From Fretibacterium sp. OH1220_COT-178 (GTDB lineage: Bacteria > Synergistota > Synergistia > Synergistales > Aminobacteriaceae), in contig NZ_RQYL01000008.1 of NCBI RefSeq assembly GCF_003860125.1, positions 35,058 to 99,057 on the forward strand: a DNA stretch of 64,000 nt, written 5' to 3'. Of this stretch, positions 44,246 through 53,192 are shown piece by piece. The translations under genes and the position numbers were made by a program. Below the pieces are notes generated by a model. That model had not been told where the DNA came from and searched no databases. It saw only the letters and a program-made list of their open reading frames with translations. The stretch's first letter is position 1. Every line of letters starts with the position of its first letter.

Positions 44246-45880
44246 CTAACGTCCGGTCACCGTAATACGGCCGTCCCTCTGCAGCGCCGCCCTGCCCCGA
44301 CAGGCGACCTTGAAATATTCGATGAAGGCCTCGGTGTCCAGACAGTCCACATCGACGCGTGGAGCATCCCGCAGCACGGTGTACTTGCCCCCGCCCCCGC
44401 CCCCCGCCATCCAGGAGGACACGGCAACGGTGTAGGTCTCGTCGTCCCGCACCTCCCTCCACTCTCCGTCCCTCAAAACGGACAGGGATTTCAGGCGGCT
44501 GCCCAGGGTCTCGACGAACCCGTCCTTCATCAAAGTGGGAGGAGCCGTAAGATCGTAAACGACCTGAAGCCCGGAGACCTGCAGAAAGGATCCCGAATGG
44601 AGCCTTACGTCCGGATTGAAATCCTTCTCGTGCGCACCGACGAGGGCCGAGGCCGATACCTCGAGCGCCCATCTCAGATCCCTGCCCGTCAGGGTAAGGG
44701 AGCAAAGCCGATCTCCATAAGGCAGCAGCTCCGCCAGAACCTGTTCCTTGACGTCGCCCGCCGGATAGATCCTGTCGCTGCGGATCCCTCCGCCGTTCAA
44801 TAGGGCGACATCCGCGCTCACCTTCCAGCGAATGCCGTCCGCGATGAAATTTCCGATCGGGGCCTCGCCGTTCCTGAGCGTCTTCTTTCTGGCGTCTATG
44901 ATGCGTTCGGCCCTGCCGATGACCCTGCCGAGGGATTGGGCCAATTTTTGCTCGTACTTCGTGGCCGTCTCCAGCACCTTGTGGTGTGGCGACGTCCGGT
45001 CGCCCACGGGCAGCAGCTTCCAATTCGTCCGTTTTTCATCGAGCTTGCCGCCGCTGAGGACGACCTGCAGCCGCCCCACGAACTGAGCGCGTTCCCCGCT
45101 CCACGTCACGGCGGTCTGCCCTCCGTCCGGCCCCGTGACGTAAAAGAGGTCGCGCTGGCCCTTTTCGGGAATGCCACAGCCCGAAATGACGTGCACGCCC
45201 GCCACCGACTCGGCAAGGGCAATGTTCTCGCTCTCGTAAAGGCCGCTGAGCAGGACGATCAACTCCGCCCCCTCCTTGCGGAGCTCTTCGACCATCGCAC
45301 GGGCGATCGTGTTCAGATCGGGATCGAAGGACACCCCCTCCGGCTTCGCGGTCGTCCTCATCACCCTGGGAGAGAGCAGCCCAAAGAAACCGACCCGTAC
45401 GGACCCGGCGTCGAGAATCAAGGTCTTCCTCAATCTCGACAGGAGTACGGGGTCCTGAGTGACGATGTTCGAGATGACTATGGGAAGATCGTTATAGGAG
45501 AGCGCCGTCTTCAGATAACCCACGCCGTAGTCGAATTCGTGCTTTCCCAGGGTATTGACGGCAACCCCCGCCTCCAGGAGCGCCCGCATCTCGGGTTCGC
45601 CGCGAAAATAGCGCCACAGCTTCCCCGCCAGGACCTCCCCCGTCGTGAAAAAAATGGAGTTGTCGTACTTCTCCCTGTCCCTCTGAACCACCCCGGCAGC
45701 CTGAGACAGGCCTCCGAGAAACCGCCTCACCCTCTGCTCGCCCACCTCGATGGGCAGAAGCTGGCTCTGCAGGTGATTGATCGAATAAAGCGCCACGGTA
45801 CGATCCTTGGCGTCCGCCGAGTTCAGCCATAAGACGGAGAACAACAGCGACATGCCGAAAAGACGCATCCATTTTTCCAC
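44246..45880 (-). CDS. 5'-nucleotidase-like exported protein with degenerate metallophosphatase domain
   Basis: This is a 544-residue protein with a signal peptide (residues 1-24). The C-terminal 5'-nucleotidase domain is well kept: LLNGGGIRSDRIYPAG, ELLPYGDRLCSLTLTGRDL and SGSFLQVSGLQVVYD. The N-terminal metallophosphatase domain is not. The TNDxH metal motif reads SINHLQS, the GD motif reads TGEV, GNHEFD reads GKHEFD, and the late GGH motif reads SGCGIP. It is probably a nucleotide- or ligand-binding protein without normal hydrolase activity. A clear promoter lies upstream. Confidence 0.85.
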   Translation of the reverse strand: MEKWMRLFGMSLLFSVLWLNSADAKDRTVALYSINHLQSQLLPIEVGEQRVRRFLGGLSQAAGVVQRDREKYDNSIFFTTGEVLAGKLWRYFRGEPEMRALLEAGVAVNTLGKHEFDYGVGYLKTALSYNDLPIVISNIVTQDPVLLSRLRKTLILDAGSVRVGFFGLLSPRVMRTTAKPEGVSFDPDLNTIARAMVEELRKEGAELIVLLSGLYESENIALAESVAGVHVISGCGIPEKGQRDLFYVTGPDGGQTAVTWSGERAQFVGRLQVVLSGGKLDEKRTNWKLLPVGDRTSPHHKVLETATKYEQKLAQSLGRVIGRAERIIDARKKTLRNGEAPIGNFIADGIRWKVSADVALLNGGGIRSDRIYPAGDVKEQVLAELLPYGDRLCSLTLTGRDLRWALEVSASALVGAHEKDFNPDVRLHSGSFLQVSGLQVVYDLTAPPTLMKDGFVETLGSRLKSLSVLRDGEWREVRDDETYTVAVSSWMAGGGGGGKYTVLRDAPRVDVDCLDTEAFIEYFKVACRGRAALQRDGRITVTGR

Positions 45881-46245
45881 TCGGACTTCCTCCCGTCTCT
45901 TTTAACCCTTATTCAGAGCCAGGGACCGTTTCAAGAAAAAATATAATGAATACTCACGACGCCACGGCAATTATAGCAAAATAAAAAGACAACGCGCAAA
46001 GACACGGGCCGAGTTCGTCGCCGGACGACTCTCGGGACAAGGAAAAGGACAGCACCGGGCCGGCCCTCTCGATTCGGCCTCCATTGGATTATCGGTTCTT
46101 CCGTCTTTTTATTGAGGGGCTTGCCCGATCGGGCCCGGACGGCACGCGGGCGACGCCGAATCCGAGCGGCAGGTGGGGCGGCATGAGCCGCCCCATCTGC
46201 GTTTATGCCTGTTTATGCCGATCGATCCGGGGCCGGAGTGGGTTC
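45881..46245. other. Intergenic region with hairpin after the YjiH-type gene
   Basis: These 365 bases hold the 5'-nucleotidase promoter and, at 46174-46195, a perfect 9-bp stem (TGGGGCGGC, ATGA loop, GCCGCCCCA) placed 51 bases after the minus-strand YjiH-type stop. The hairpin is a likely terminator without a U-tract. No gene was recognised. Confidence 0.5.
45970..45999 (-). promoter_or_regulatory. Promoter of the 5'-nucleotidase-like gene
   Basis: On the minus strand TTGCGC (45999-45994) and TATAAT (45975-45970) are separated by 18 bases, about 90 bases upstream of the ATG. The surrounding sequence is AT-rich. A second TATA-like sequence lies closer to the gene. Confidence 0.6.
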
Positions 46246-47568
46246 CTACCCCGGAATCACGTCCGCAAACCCCAGCAGCATGGCGATGGGGATGGTGATG
46301 ACGATGCTGAGCACGACGCGCTCGAACCAGATCACCAGGATATCGCGCAGCGAGAGCGGGATGTCGGTCCCCATGATGCAGGGGATGCTGGCGGAGAAGA
46401 ACAGGATCTCCGATATGCTGACCACCGCGATGACGAACTTCAGAAGCGGGGTCCCGGTCTTGGCCGCGAGGATCGCGGGAAGGAACATCTCCGGCAGGCT
46501 CACCGCCGCAGCCTTCCCGGCGAGCATCGCCTGGGAGACGCCGAACAGCCTGAAGAACGGGTAGAAGACGTAGCCGGCCCAGTCGAACAGGGGCGTGTAC
46601 TCCGCCAGAACCAGCCCCAGCAATCCGACGGACATGATGGAGGGGATGACGCTGAAGGCCATGTTCAGCCCGGCACGGAAGTTGTCCCAAACCAGTTTGG
46701 GCAGCGGATCCACCGAGGCCGCCGTCTCGATCCCCGCCTGCCAGGCCTGGGAGAACAGGCTCCCGCCTCGTTCGGGATCCCGGACGCGCTCCCCTGTGAA
46801 GTAGGCGTCCGGCATGGAGGAGAGCGGCCAGAGGCGGGCGGTGATCGCGGTCACGGCGAAGGTGACCCCCATGGCCACCCAGAAGTAGACGGCCCAATAA
46901 TCCATCATCCCCAACGTCTTGGCGACGATCAGCAGGAACGTCGCGGACACGGTGGAGAACCCCGTGGCGATGACGGCCGCCTCCCGCGCGGAGTACTTGC
47001 CCTGACGATAGACGCCGTTCGTTATGAGCAGCGCTATGGAGTAGCTGCCCACGAACGAGGCCACCGCATCGATGGCGGAGCGCCCGGGGGTTTTGAAGAG
47101 GGGGCGCATCACCGGGGTCATGAGCACCCCCGTGAACTCCATCAGCCCGAAACAGGCCAGGAACGCCAGGAAGACCGAGCCGATGGGGATCACCAGCCCC
47201 ACGGGGGTCGCCAGCTTGTCGTAGAGGAAGGGGCCGAAATCGGGGCGGGCCAGCCATGCCGGAGCCACGCCGAAGTAGAGTGCGGTCCCCGCCGCGGCGC
47301 CGAAGACCTTGGCGATCGTGAAGAACTGCGTGATCCCGTCCTTGTCCCAGTTCCTGCGGACGAAGGGCAGCACCGCCCCGACGTACATCACCAGAAGAAT
47401 GTAGAGCTTCGCCCCCGACGAGAGCTCCCGGGTGATGTAGCTGATGATGTGATCCACCGGGATGGTGGTCTTGCCCCAGAGGGACAGGGGGCAAAAGAAC
47501 ATGAAGAGGCCGAACAGACTGTAGCAGACAAATTTGAACAAACCCGTTCCTGAACGATCTTCCGCCAT
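46246..47568 (-). CDS. YjiH-family membrane protein with nucleoside-recognition (Gate) domains
   Basis: This is a 440-residue membrane protein with about 10 transmembrane segments. The YjiH-type start (SLFGLFMFFCPLSLWGKTTI) and the PMRPLFKTPGRSAIDAVASF-like gate motif identify the family; the Gate domain occurs twice (about residues 120-200 and 300-420). Function is unknown; relatives are proposed transporters. The start ATG 47568 has GGGGAGAAATCGAT upstream. Confidence 0.85.
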   Translation of the reverse strand: MAEDRSGTGLFKFVCYSLFGLFMFFCPLSLWGKTTIPVDHIISYITRELSSGAKLYILLVMYVGAVLPFVRRNWDKDGITQFFTIAKVFGAAAGTALYFGVAPAWLARPDFGPFLYDKLATPVGLVIPIGSVFLAFLACFGLMEFTGVLMTPVMRPLFKTPGRSAIDAVASFVGSYSIALLITNGVYRQGKYSAREAAVIATGFSTVSATFLLIVAKTLGMMDYWAVYFWVAMGVTFAVTAITARLWPLSSMPDAYFTGERVRDPERGGSLFSQAWQAGIETAASVDPLPKLVWDNFRAGLNMAFSVIPSIMSVGLLGLVLAEYTPLFDWAGYVFYPFFRLFGVSQAMLAGKAAAVSLPEMFLPAILAAKTGTPLLKFVIAVVSISEILFFSASIPCIMGTDIPLSLRDILVIWFERVVLSIVITIPIAMLLGFADVIPG

Positions 47569-47651
47569 ATCGATTTCTCCCCTTCGATTCGATTTGAGTT
47601 CCATGCGTCCGTTGCACGGCCCCCGCTTCGGCAACATGGTTTTCCGGGCGT

Positions 47652-48401
47652 TCACGACCCTCCGGCGACGAGGAACACGCTCGACTCGTCGACCTCCTCC
47701 AACCGGAAGGCGCACCCGGCGGCCTCCCCAAGCGCTCTCAAGTCGGCCGCGGAAAAGGTCGTGGCCAGGAACCCGTCCGCGCACACAATGATACCATCTC
47801 CCGTCCGCTCCTCGTCGATCTCCCCAAGCAGCCCCTTCTCCGCCTGTTCCCGGAACCACGCCAGACGGTGCGCCCAGAACTTCGGGCTGTAGCTGCTGAA
47901 AACAGCCCTGCCCCCGGGCCGCAGAACGGACAGAGCCCGCCGCACCAGGTTCATAGGATCCCCCTTCATGGCGGACAGACCGTTCTGCAGGCACAACACC
48001 AGGTCGAACTCGGGGGCGAAACCGATTTGGTGCGCATCCATCACCCGCAGCTCGGCGTTGGGAACGTCCTTCAGATACTCCTTCCCGAAGGCCGCGGAAT
48101 CCTCCGAGAGCTCCACGCCCAAGATTGACGCCGAGAAGGGCGCAAGCTCTCTCATGATGCGTCCGTACCCGGCCCCCAATTCCAGCACTCTCTCGCGCCC
48201 GCTCAGGAAGCCGCGCGCGAAGGCGATTTCCGCCTCCAAATACTGACGGACCCTCGACAGCCGCGTCCGATAGACCTCCTCCAGCCTGGCCGCATTCAGC
48301 TTCCGCGCGTAATAGTCGCCGGTTCCTTCCGCTACGATGCCCGACAACGTCGCCACCCCGCTCTCCTCAAGATTTTGGATTTTCGGATGAAACTCCACCA
48401 T
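47652..48401 (-). CDS. Class I SAM-dependent methyltransferase
   Basis: This is a 249-residue methyltransferase with motif I VLELGAGYGRIM, an acidic motif II (VELSEDSA), a post-I DAHQIG and motif IV DLVLCLQNGLS. The substrate is not evident. The start at 48401 has GGGGAGGTGAT 10 bases upstream. It lies 83 bases upstream of the YjiH-type gene on the same strand and may be co-transcribed. It should not be equated with TrsM of the radical SAM cluster without a family search. Confidence 0.85.
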   Translation of the reverse strand: MVEFHPKIQNLEESGVATLSGIVAEGTGDYYARKLNAARLEEVYRTRLSRVRQYLEAEIAFARGFLSGRERVLELGAGYGRIMRELAPFSASILGVELSEDSAAFGKEYLKDVPNAELRVMDAHQIGFAPEFDLVLCLQNGLSAMKGDPMNLVRRALSVLRPGGRAVFSSYSPKFWAHRLAWFREQAEKGLLGEIDEERTGDGIIVCADGFLATTFSAADLRALGEAAGCAFRLEEVDESSVFLVAGGS

Positions 48402-48530
48402 TCCTCTTTTATCACCTCCCCGTTAAACATGCGTTATCCCGATCTGACGGAGGTTCCCGGCATCGTTAAATCCGGCGCCCCAATCGGGGGAAGCTCCCAC
48501 TGCTTAACATTTTTTTAACGCCCAAAAAGG

Positions 48531-48536
48531 TATACT
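48531..48536 (+). promoter_or_regulatory. Possible -10 element upstream of the leader ORF
   Basis: TATACT at 48531-48536, preceded by GG and an AT-rich stretch (CTTAACATTTTTTTAAC), lies 63 bases before the leader ORF. No convincing -35 was found at the usual spacing. Confidence 0.35.
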
Positions 48537-48598
48537 GAATGGAATGGCGCACCCGCCAAAGGGATGCCGCACATTTCGCGAAGGGGGGAGGAGAACTC

Positions 48599-48682
48599 GT
48601 GAAGAAACGGGCGCGACGGAGCGCGCAAGCGCCATGGAAGCATGGCACGGGACACGGCCGACGGGCTCTCCCGACCCCATGA
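48599..48682 (+). CDS. Arginine-rich 27-residue leader peptide
   Basis: GTG at 48599 follows an excellent ribosome binding site (GGGGGGAGGAGAACTC). The product is 27 residues, very basic (starting VKKRARRSAQAPWKHG, with 9 Arg/Lys). It ends at TGA 48680-48682, which overlaps the ATG of the BTAD/AAA regulator (ATGA). The regulator ATG has no ribosome binding site of its own. Translation of the leader probably drives regulator translation by reinitiation. Whether the peptide has a role of its own is unknown. Confidence 0.6.
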   Translation: MKKRARRSAQAPWKHGTGHGRRALPTP

Positions 48683-51600
48683 CGGTATGTCTGCATTTCT
48701 TCGGCGAACCCCAGGCCGAGCGGGACGGAAAGCGCATCGCCATCCCGCTCAAAAAGGCGGAGGCGCTGTTGTTCTACGCGGCCTTGGAGGGTCGTGTGCC
48801 GCGGGACAGGGCGAAACTCCTCTTCTGGGGGGACAAGGACGAGGCCTTGGCCGCGAACAGCCTCAGAAACAGCCTGCACGTCCTGCGCAGGGCCCTGCCG
48901 GACAACTGCGAGGTGGACCGAAGATCCCTTCTCGTGAAGGGGATCGTCAAGGACCTCGACCGCATCCCGAAGCTGGAGGACCCATCGGTCCCCATCGGCC
49001 CGACCTTCCTCGACGAGCCCCTACAGGGCTTCGACGCTCTGGGGGGCCCCGAGTTCGACGCCTGGCTCGGCCTGACGCGGAACATACTGAGGGGGCGGGT
49101 TGCGGAAAGCCTCAGGACTCGGGCCGCCGCCTGCTACGAACGGGGGCGCTTCGACGGGCGGACGGAGGCCCTGTCCGCGCTGCTCACGCTGGACCCCTTC
49201 GACGAGGACTCCGTTTTGGAGCTCATGGAATCCTGGCACGAACGGGGGTACACCGCAAAGGCCGTCTCGCTCTACGAGAATTTTCGGACGCGGATGCAGT
49301 CCGAGATCGGAATCGGTCCCAGCAGCCGAGCGGAGGCCTTCCTCCGCAGGATCGCCGGGGGTACCGCAGCCTCCCAGCCCATCGGGGAGCGTTTCTGCTG
49401 CAGGGAGGCGGAGGTGGAGCGGATCGTGAGCTTCCTCTCCGACGGGAGGCGGGAGCTGAAACTCGTCCTCGTCCACGGCGAGGCGGGGATCGGCAAGACA
49501 TCCCTCGTGAACCGCGCTCTCGCCCTGAACGCGGCGAGAGGGACGGACATCCTCGCCGCGCGCCCCGAACTTCTGGGACCGCCCGCCCCCTACTCCGCCT
49601 GGAACGGCCTGATCGCACACATGGGAAAGAGGCTGGAGGAGCGCGGCATTCCCGTCGCCCCCTCGGATCGTTCCGCGCTGTCGGGGACCTTTTACGGTTT
49701 CTCGCGCAGGGACGTGAGCCCCGGCACCGGGGGACCGCCCTCTCCCACCCCCTTCGGGCTGGGGCGGATCGTATCCCGGCTGCTCGACTCCCTGGCCTCC
49801 AACACACGCCTGATCCTTGTGCTGGAGGACCTCCATGAGTTCGACCTCCAGTCCCTGCTGTTGCTGGAGGCCGTCCTGACAAAGATGGAATCGGCCCTCA
49901 CGGTGCTCCTCACGACCCGTCCGGAGGGTGCCGCAGCCATCGGCGAAATGCTGGACAGGCTCAAGCCCTCCCTCCCCCACCGCTCCCTCCGAATCCCGCT
50001 CGGCCCTCTGGACCCGGCGGAGACGCTGAAGTTCTGCCGCAGCTTTCTGCCGGACGACCTCGTCTCCCTCAAGGGAGCGGAGTATTTCGTGAGGGGGAGC
50101 GAAGGGATTCCGCTCCTCCTGGCCGAGATGCTGCGCTCCCTGTCCGAGGACCCCGACGGCGATCCCTCCGCCGGGCTCGCCAAGACCATCATGGCGCGGA
50201 TGAAGGACCTCTCCCCGACTCAACGCCGACTTCTGGAAGCACTCTCCGCATTCCGAGGGTCCGGTTCCCTGGAGGACGTCGCACTGTTTCTGAACCTCTC
50301 CCCCGGCGAGCTCGTCGAGCCGATGGAGGGCTTGCTCCGCAAGAAGCTCATCCATGAGACGGCCGACGGCGACCGCCTGCTGGCGGACTTCTGCCACGCC
50401 AACGTTCGGGACTGCGTTTACGAGTCCCTCCCAGGCTTCAAGCGGCGCGAGTTCCACCGGCGCATCGCGGAGATCCTGAGCGCGCGGTACTCCCCGCGGG
50501 TCTGGAACCCGACGCTCAGCGCGGCGCTCCGACACCACTACCGTATGGCCGGGCTCCGGACCGATGAACTGAAGCTCCACCTCAGCGAGATGAGCTTCCA
50601 CATCGCCCTGAACCACACCCTTTTCCCGCTGATCGAGGATCGGGTGCTGCATTCGTGTTCGATTCCCTTCGGAGGTCGGGAGGAGACGGAGTTCAAGATC
50701 GCGCAGGTCCGGGAGCTGCTGGGCGAGACCGAGGGAACCGAGTCCGTCGAGAGGACGCGCATGGAGGCCTCGTTCCTGGAGCTCTGGGGCGGCTACCGCA
50801 TCAACTGGGGCGATTACCGACCGGGGCGCGCCCTGATCGAGCGCGCCCTGGCGCTCTCCCGGCAGCACGGATTCGACGAGATCCGCCTGCACTGCCTGGA
50901 GCACATGGGACACCGCTTCCTGCAGACGGACGAGAGCGCAAGGCTGAAGGACACGGGGCGCGCGATCGTGCACCTGGCCAAGAGGCTCGGCAAGGAACAC
51001 CACATGGGGCTGGGCCTTCGCTTCCTTGGGGTCCACCGCATGATCGAGAGGGATTTCGAGGGGGCGGAGAGGATCCTGGCTCACTCCGCCGCGCTCTTCG
51101 AGGACCTGAGCCTGCTCGGGCGGAACTACACGCTCAACCTTCTGGCGCCGCGCTGCTACATCGGCGAGACGCGCCAGTGGCGCGGCGACCCGGACGGGGC
51201 CATGGAGCACTTCTGTGCCTGCATCGAGCGCTGCTCCGATGCAGGGTTCTTCTGGGGGCTCAGCCACTTCCACGCACATGCCGCGGATGCGGCCCTGGAC
51301 ATGGGCTGCTGGAATCTCGCGCGGGACCACATCGAGGAGGGGGTGACGCTCTTCGAGAGCTGCCGCGGAGGGCACTGCGGCTCCCTGCTCTACAGCCTCA
51401 AGGCGATCCTCGACGCTCGGGACAACAGGCCCGACGACGTCCGCACCTCCCTCGAGAAGGGGGACCGGCTCTCCGCCATCGGCAAGCGGAGCTGGTGCGC
51501 GGCGCAGCTCATGGCGAAGGCCTGGGCGGCCTCCATGGCCGAACGGGGCGAGCTGGACGGGGAGCGGCTCGGCCCCCTCCCCGGGACGCCGCAAAGCTAC

Positions 51601-51684
51601 GCCGGGGAGTCCGCCGCGCTCTACTCGGCGATCGGGGCCGAACGTCGGGCCCGGTTCGTCCGAAGGACGTTCGGGGTGGAGTGA
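48679..51684 (+). CDS. BTAD-domain AAA/NACHT-type transcriptional regulator
   Basis: This is a 1001-residue regulator. An N-terminal winged-helix/BTAD region (LHFFGEPQAERDGKRIAIPL, PRDRAKLLFWGDKDEALA, then a TPR-like BTAD ending SEIGIGPS) is followed by a P-loop ATPase. Its Walker A is HGEAGIGKTSL near residue 275 and its Walker B is LILVLEDLHEFD near residue 395. The C-terminal 500 residues are TPR-like helices. Such SARP/MalT-like proteins sense a ligand through the STAND ATPase. The start ATG 48679 is chosen for its ATGA overlap with the leader ORF; starts at 48634 and 48544 are in frame but lack binding sites. The target is unknown. Confidence 0.82.
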   Translation: MTVCLHFFGEPQAERDGKRIAIPLKKAEALLFYAALEGRVPRDRAKLLFWGDKDEALAANSLRNSLHVLRRALPDNCEVDRRSLLVKGIVKDLDRIPKLEDPSVPIGPTFLDEPLQGFDALGGPEFDAWLGLTRNILRGRVAESLRTRAAACYERGRFDGRTEALSALLTLDPFDEDSVLELMESWHERGYTAKAVSLYENFRTRMQSEIGIGPSSRAEAFLRRIAGGTAASQPIGERFCCREAEVERIVSFLSDGRRELKLVLVHGEAGIGKTSLVNRALALNAARGTDILAARPELLGPPAPYSAWNGLIAHMGKRLEERGIPVAPSDRSALSGTFYGFSRRDVSPGTGGPPSPTPFGLGRIVSRLLDSLASNTRLILVLEDLHEFDLQSLLLLEAVLTKMESALTVLLTTRPEGAAAIGEMLDRLKPSLPHRSLRIPLGPLDPAETLKFCRSFLPDDLVSLKGAEYFVRGSEGIPLLLAEMLRSLSEDPDGDPSAGLAKTIMARMKDLSPTQRRLLEALSAFRGSGSLEDVALFLNLSPGELVEPMEGLLRKKLIHETADGDRLLADFCHANVRDCVYESLPGFKRREFHRRIAEILSARYSPRVWNPTLSAALRHHYRMAGLRTDELKLHLSEMSFHIALNHTLFPLIEDRVLHSCSIPFGGREETEFKIAQVRELLGETEGTESVERTRMEASFLELWGGYRINWGDYRPGRALIERALALSRQHGFDEIRLHCLEHMGHRFLQTDESARLKDTGRAIVHLAKRLGKEHHMGLGLRFLGVHRMIERDFEGAERILAHSAALFEDLSLLGRNYTLNLLAPRCYIGETRQWRGDPDGAMEHFCACIERCSDAGFFWGLSHFHAHAADAALDMGCWNLARDHIEEGVTLFESCRGGHCGSLLYSLKAILDARDNRPDDVRTSLEKGDRLSAIGKRSWCAAQLMAKAWAASMAERGELDGERLGPLPGTPQSYAGESAALYSAIGAERRARFVRRTFGVE

Positions 51685-51715
51685 CGCCCCTCCCCGTCCC
51701 TTGACGCGAATGGAC

Positions 51716-51760
51716 ATGAAGGAACGCCTCGGGGCGGGCTGTCCCGAGGCGTTCCTTCAT
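51716..51760. terminator. 18-bp perfect hairpin between convergent genes
   Basis: ATGAAGGAACGCCTCGGG and its exact complement flank a 9-base loop, between the ends of the BTAD regulator and the APC permease. It probably stops transcription from both sides; CTTCATTCG follows rather than a U-tract. Confidence 0.65.
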
Positions 51761-51818
51761 TCGTCGAGCGGATGCGGTTTCCGGCATGAAAAAACGGCGC
51801 CGATCCTTACGCGATCCC

Positions 51819-53180
51819 TTATTCTTTTCCGATATCGTCAGGAGTGAGCCTGATCGACTCGAGTCCCTGCTTCCTTCTGTGACGATCGGCCACACCGAAG
51901 ACGACGACCCCGAGGGCGAAGAAAAGCGCCAGGGAGATGTAGCCGCCCACATCGAGCTCCATGCAGGCCCCGACGACCAGCCAGATGGAGATGCCCATGC
52001 CCGCCAGGAACATGGGAACCCCGCCCGGGGCCCTGAAGGGGCGCTTCCATTCGGGATGGAGCTTTCTGAGGCGTACGACGTCCAGGCAGGAGATGAAGTA
52101 GACGATCCCCGCCGCGATGCTGGATATCGCATAGATGTACTGCACCCAGTTGTCGCCGCTGAAAAAGCAGAAGAACAGGGAGAACAGGTAGACCACGATA
52201 TTCGCCAGGAAGGGCTGCCCGTAACGATTGACCTTCATGAAACTCCTGGGAAGCTGGTTCAGTTGGGCGGCGCCGTAGAGGACCCGCGCGCTGGAGGTCC
52301 AGAACCCCATCATCGTGGTGAAGGCGTGCATGAGTCCGGACACGATGGCGAGGATACCCAGGATCGCGGGCAGGCCGTATCGCACCACCAGCTCGGGTTC
52401 GGGCATGCTCATCGCTCCAATGTCCTGCCACGACGCCATGCCGCCCATGGCCAGCACCACGAAGCTGTAGAGCAGCGCGGGGATGAAGAGCGAGGCCAGG
52501 ATGACCTTCCAGATTTTGGAGGCCGGGAAATTCGTCTCCTCGATCAGGGTTGGCGTCATCTCGAAGCCGATGAACTTCAGCGAGAACACGGCCATGGCGA
52601 TGAAGATCCCGTAGCCGCCCTTGGGGAAGAAGCCCTGGTTCAGGCGAATATGATCCGCGCTCCAGTGTCCGCTAAGGAAAAAGGAGGACGAGACCAGGAG
52701 GGAGATGACGATCATCGAAAAGAAGAAGAAATTGGACAGGCTGCCCGTCAGGCTGATGTTGAAGTTGGAGAGGACGAACCACACGGTGACGGAGAGTATG
52801 GCCACCATCATCATCTGATTGCCGTCCAGCGGATAGAAGTAGTTGATGGCCGTGCCGAAGATGAAGGCCATCATCGGGGGCTCCACCACCTGGATCAGGA
52901 ACATCATCCACTGGGTCGCAAACCCCGTTTTATTTCCGTAGGCATTGCTGGTCCAGGCATTCACTCCCGCAGCGAAGGGGAGCATCGCCGACAGCTCTCC
53001 GAACGCGAGCCCCACGGGCACCAGGAGCAGGGCGAGGATGGGGAACAGAAAGGCCGCCCCCGCCCCCGTGGTCCGGAACCAGTAGGGCGCCTCGGCAAGC
53101 CAGCCTCCGATGACGGCCCCCGACGATATGGCGATCATTTGAATGAAGGTCAGATTCCTTTTTAGCTTGTTGTCGTTCAT
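51819..53180 (-). CDS. APC-superfamily amino acid permease
   Basis: This is a 453-residue membrane protein with 12 predicted segments and an APC start (FIQMIAISSGAVIGGWL). The helix-1 break and the FEMTPTLIEETNFPASKIWK segment are typical of amino acid/amine transporters. The hydrolase gene lies 12 bases upstream on the same strand, and GGAGGGAAAGATC precedes the ATG. Together they may import and hydrolyse an amine or amide. The substrate is unknown. Confidence 0.88.
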   Translation of the reverse strand: MNDNKLKRNLTFIQMIAISSGAVIGGWLAEAPYWFRTTGAGAAFLFPILALLLVPVGLAFGELSAMLPFAAGVNAWTSNAYGNKTGFATQWMMFLIQVVEPPMMAFIFGTAINYFYPLDGNQMMMVAILSVTVWFVLSNFNISLTGSLSNFFFFSMIVISLLVSSSFFLSGHWSADHIRLNQGFFPKGGYGIFIAMAVFSLKFIGFEMTPTLIEETNFPASKIWKVILASLFIPALLYSFVVLAMGGMASWQDIGAMSMPEPELVVRYGLPAILGILAIVSGLMHAFTTMMGFWTSSARVLYGAAQLNQLPRSFMKVNRYGQPFLANIVVYLFSLFFCFFSGDNWVQYIYAISSIAAGIVYFISCLDVVRLRKLHPEWKRPFRAPGGVPMFLAGMGISIWLVVGACMELDVGGYISLALFFALGVVVFGVADRHRRKQGLESIRLTPDDIGKE

Positions 53181-53192
53181 GATCTTTCCCTC

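Noticed and set aside
47652..48401. Methyltransferase considered as the missing TrsM of the radical SAM cluster
   Set aside because: It shares only general class I methyltransferase motifs and lies 9 kb from the cluster beside unrelated genes.
49021..51717. An 898-codon minus-strand frame opposite the BTAD regulator
   Set aside because: Antisense of a multidomain regulator with clear Walker motifs; the opposite product is low-complexity.
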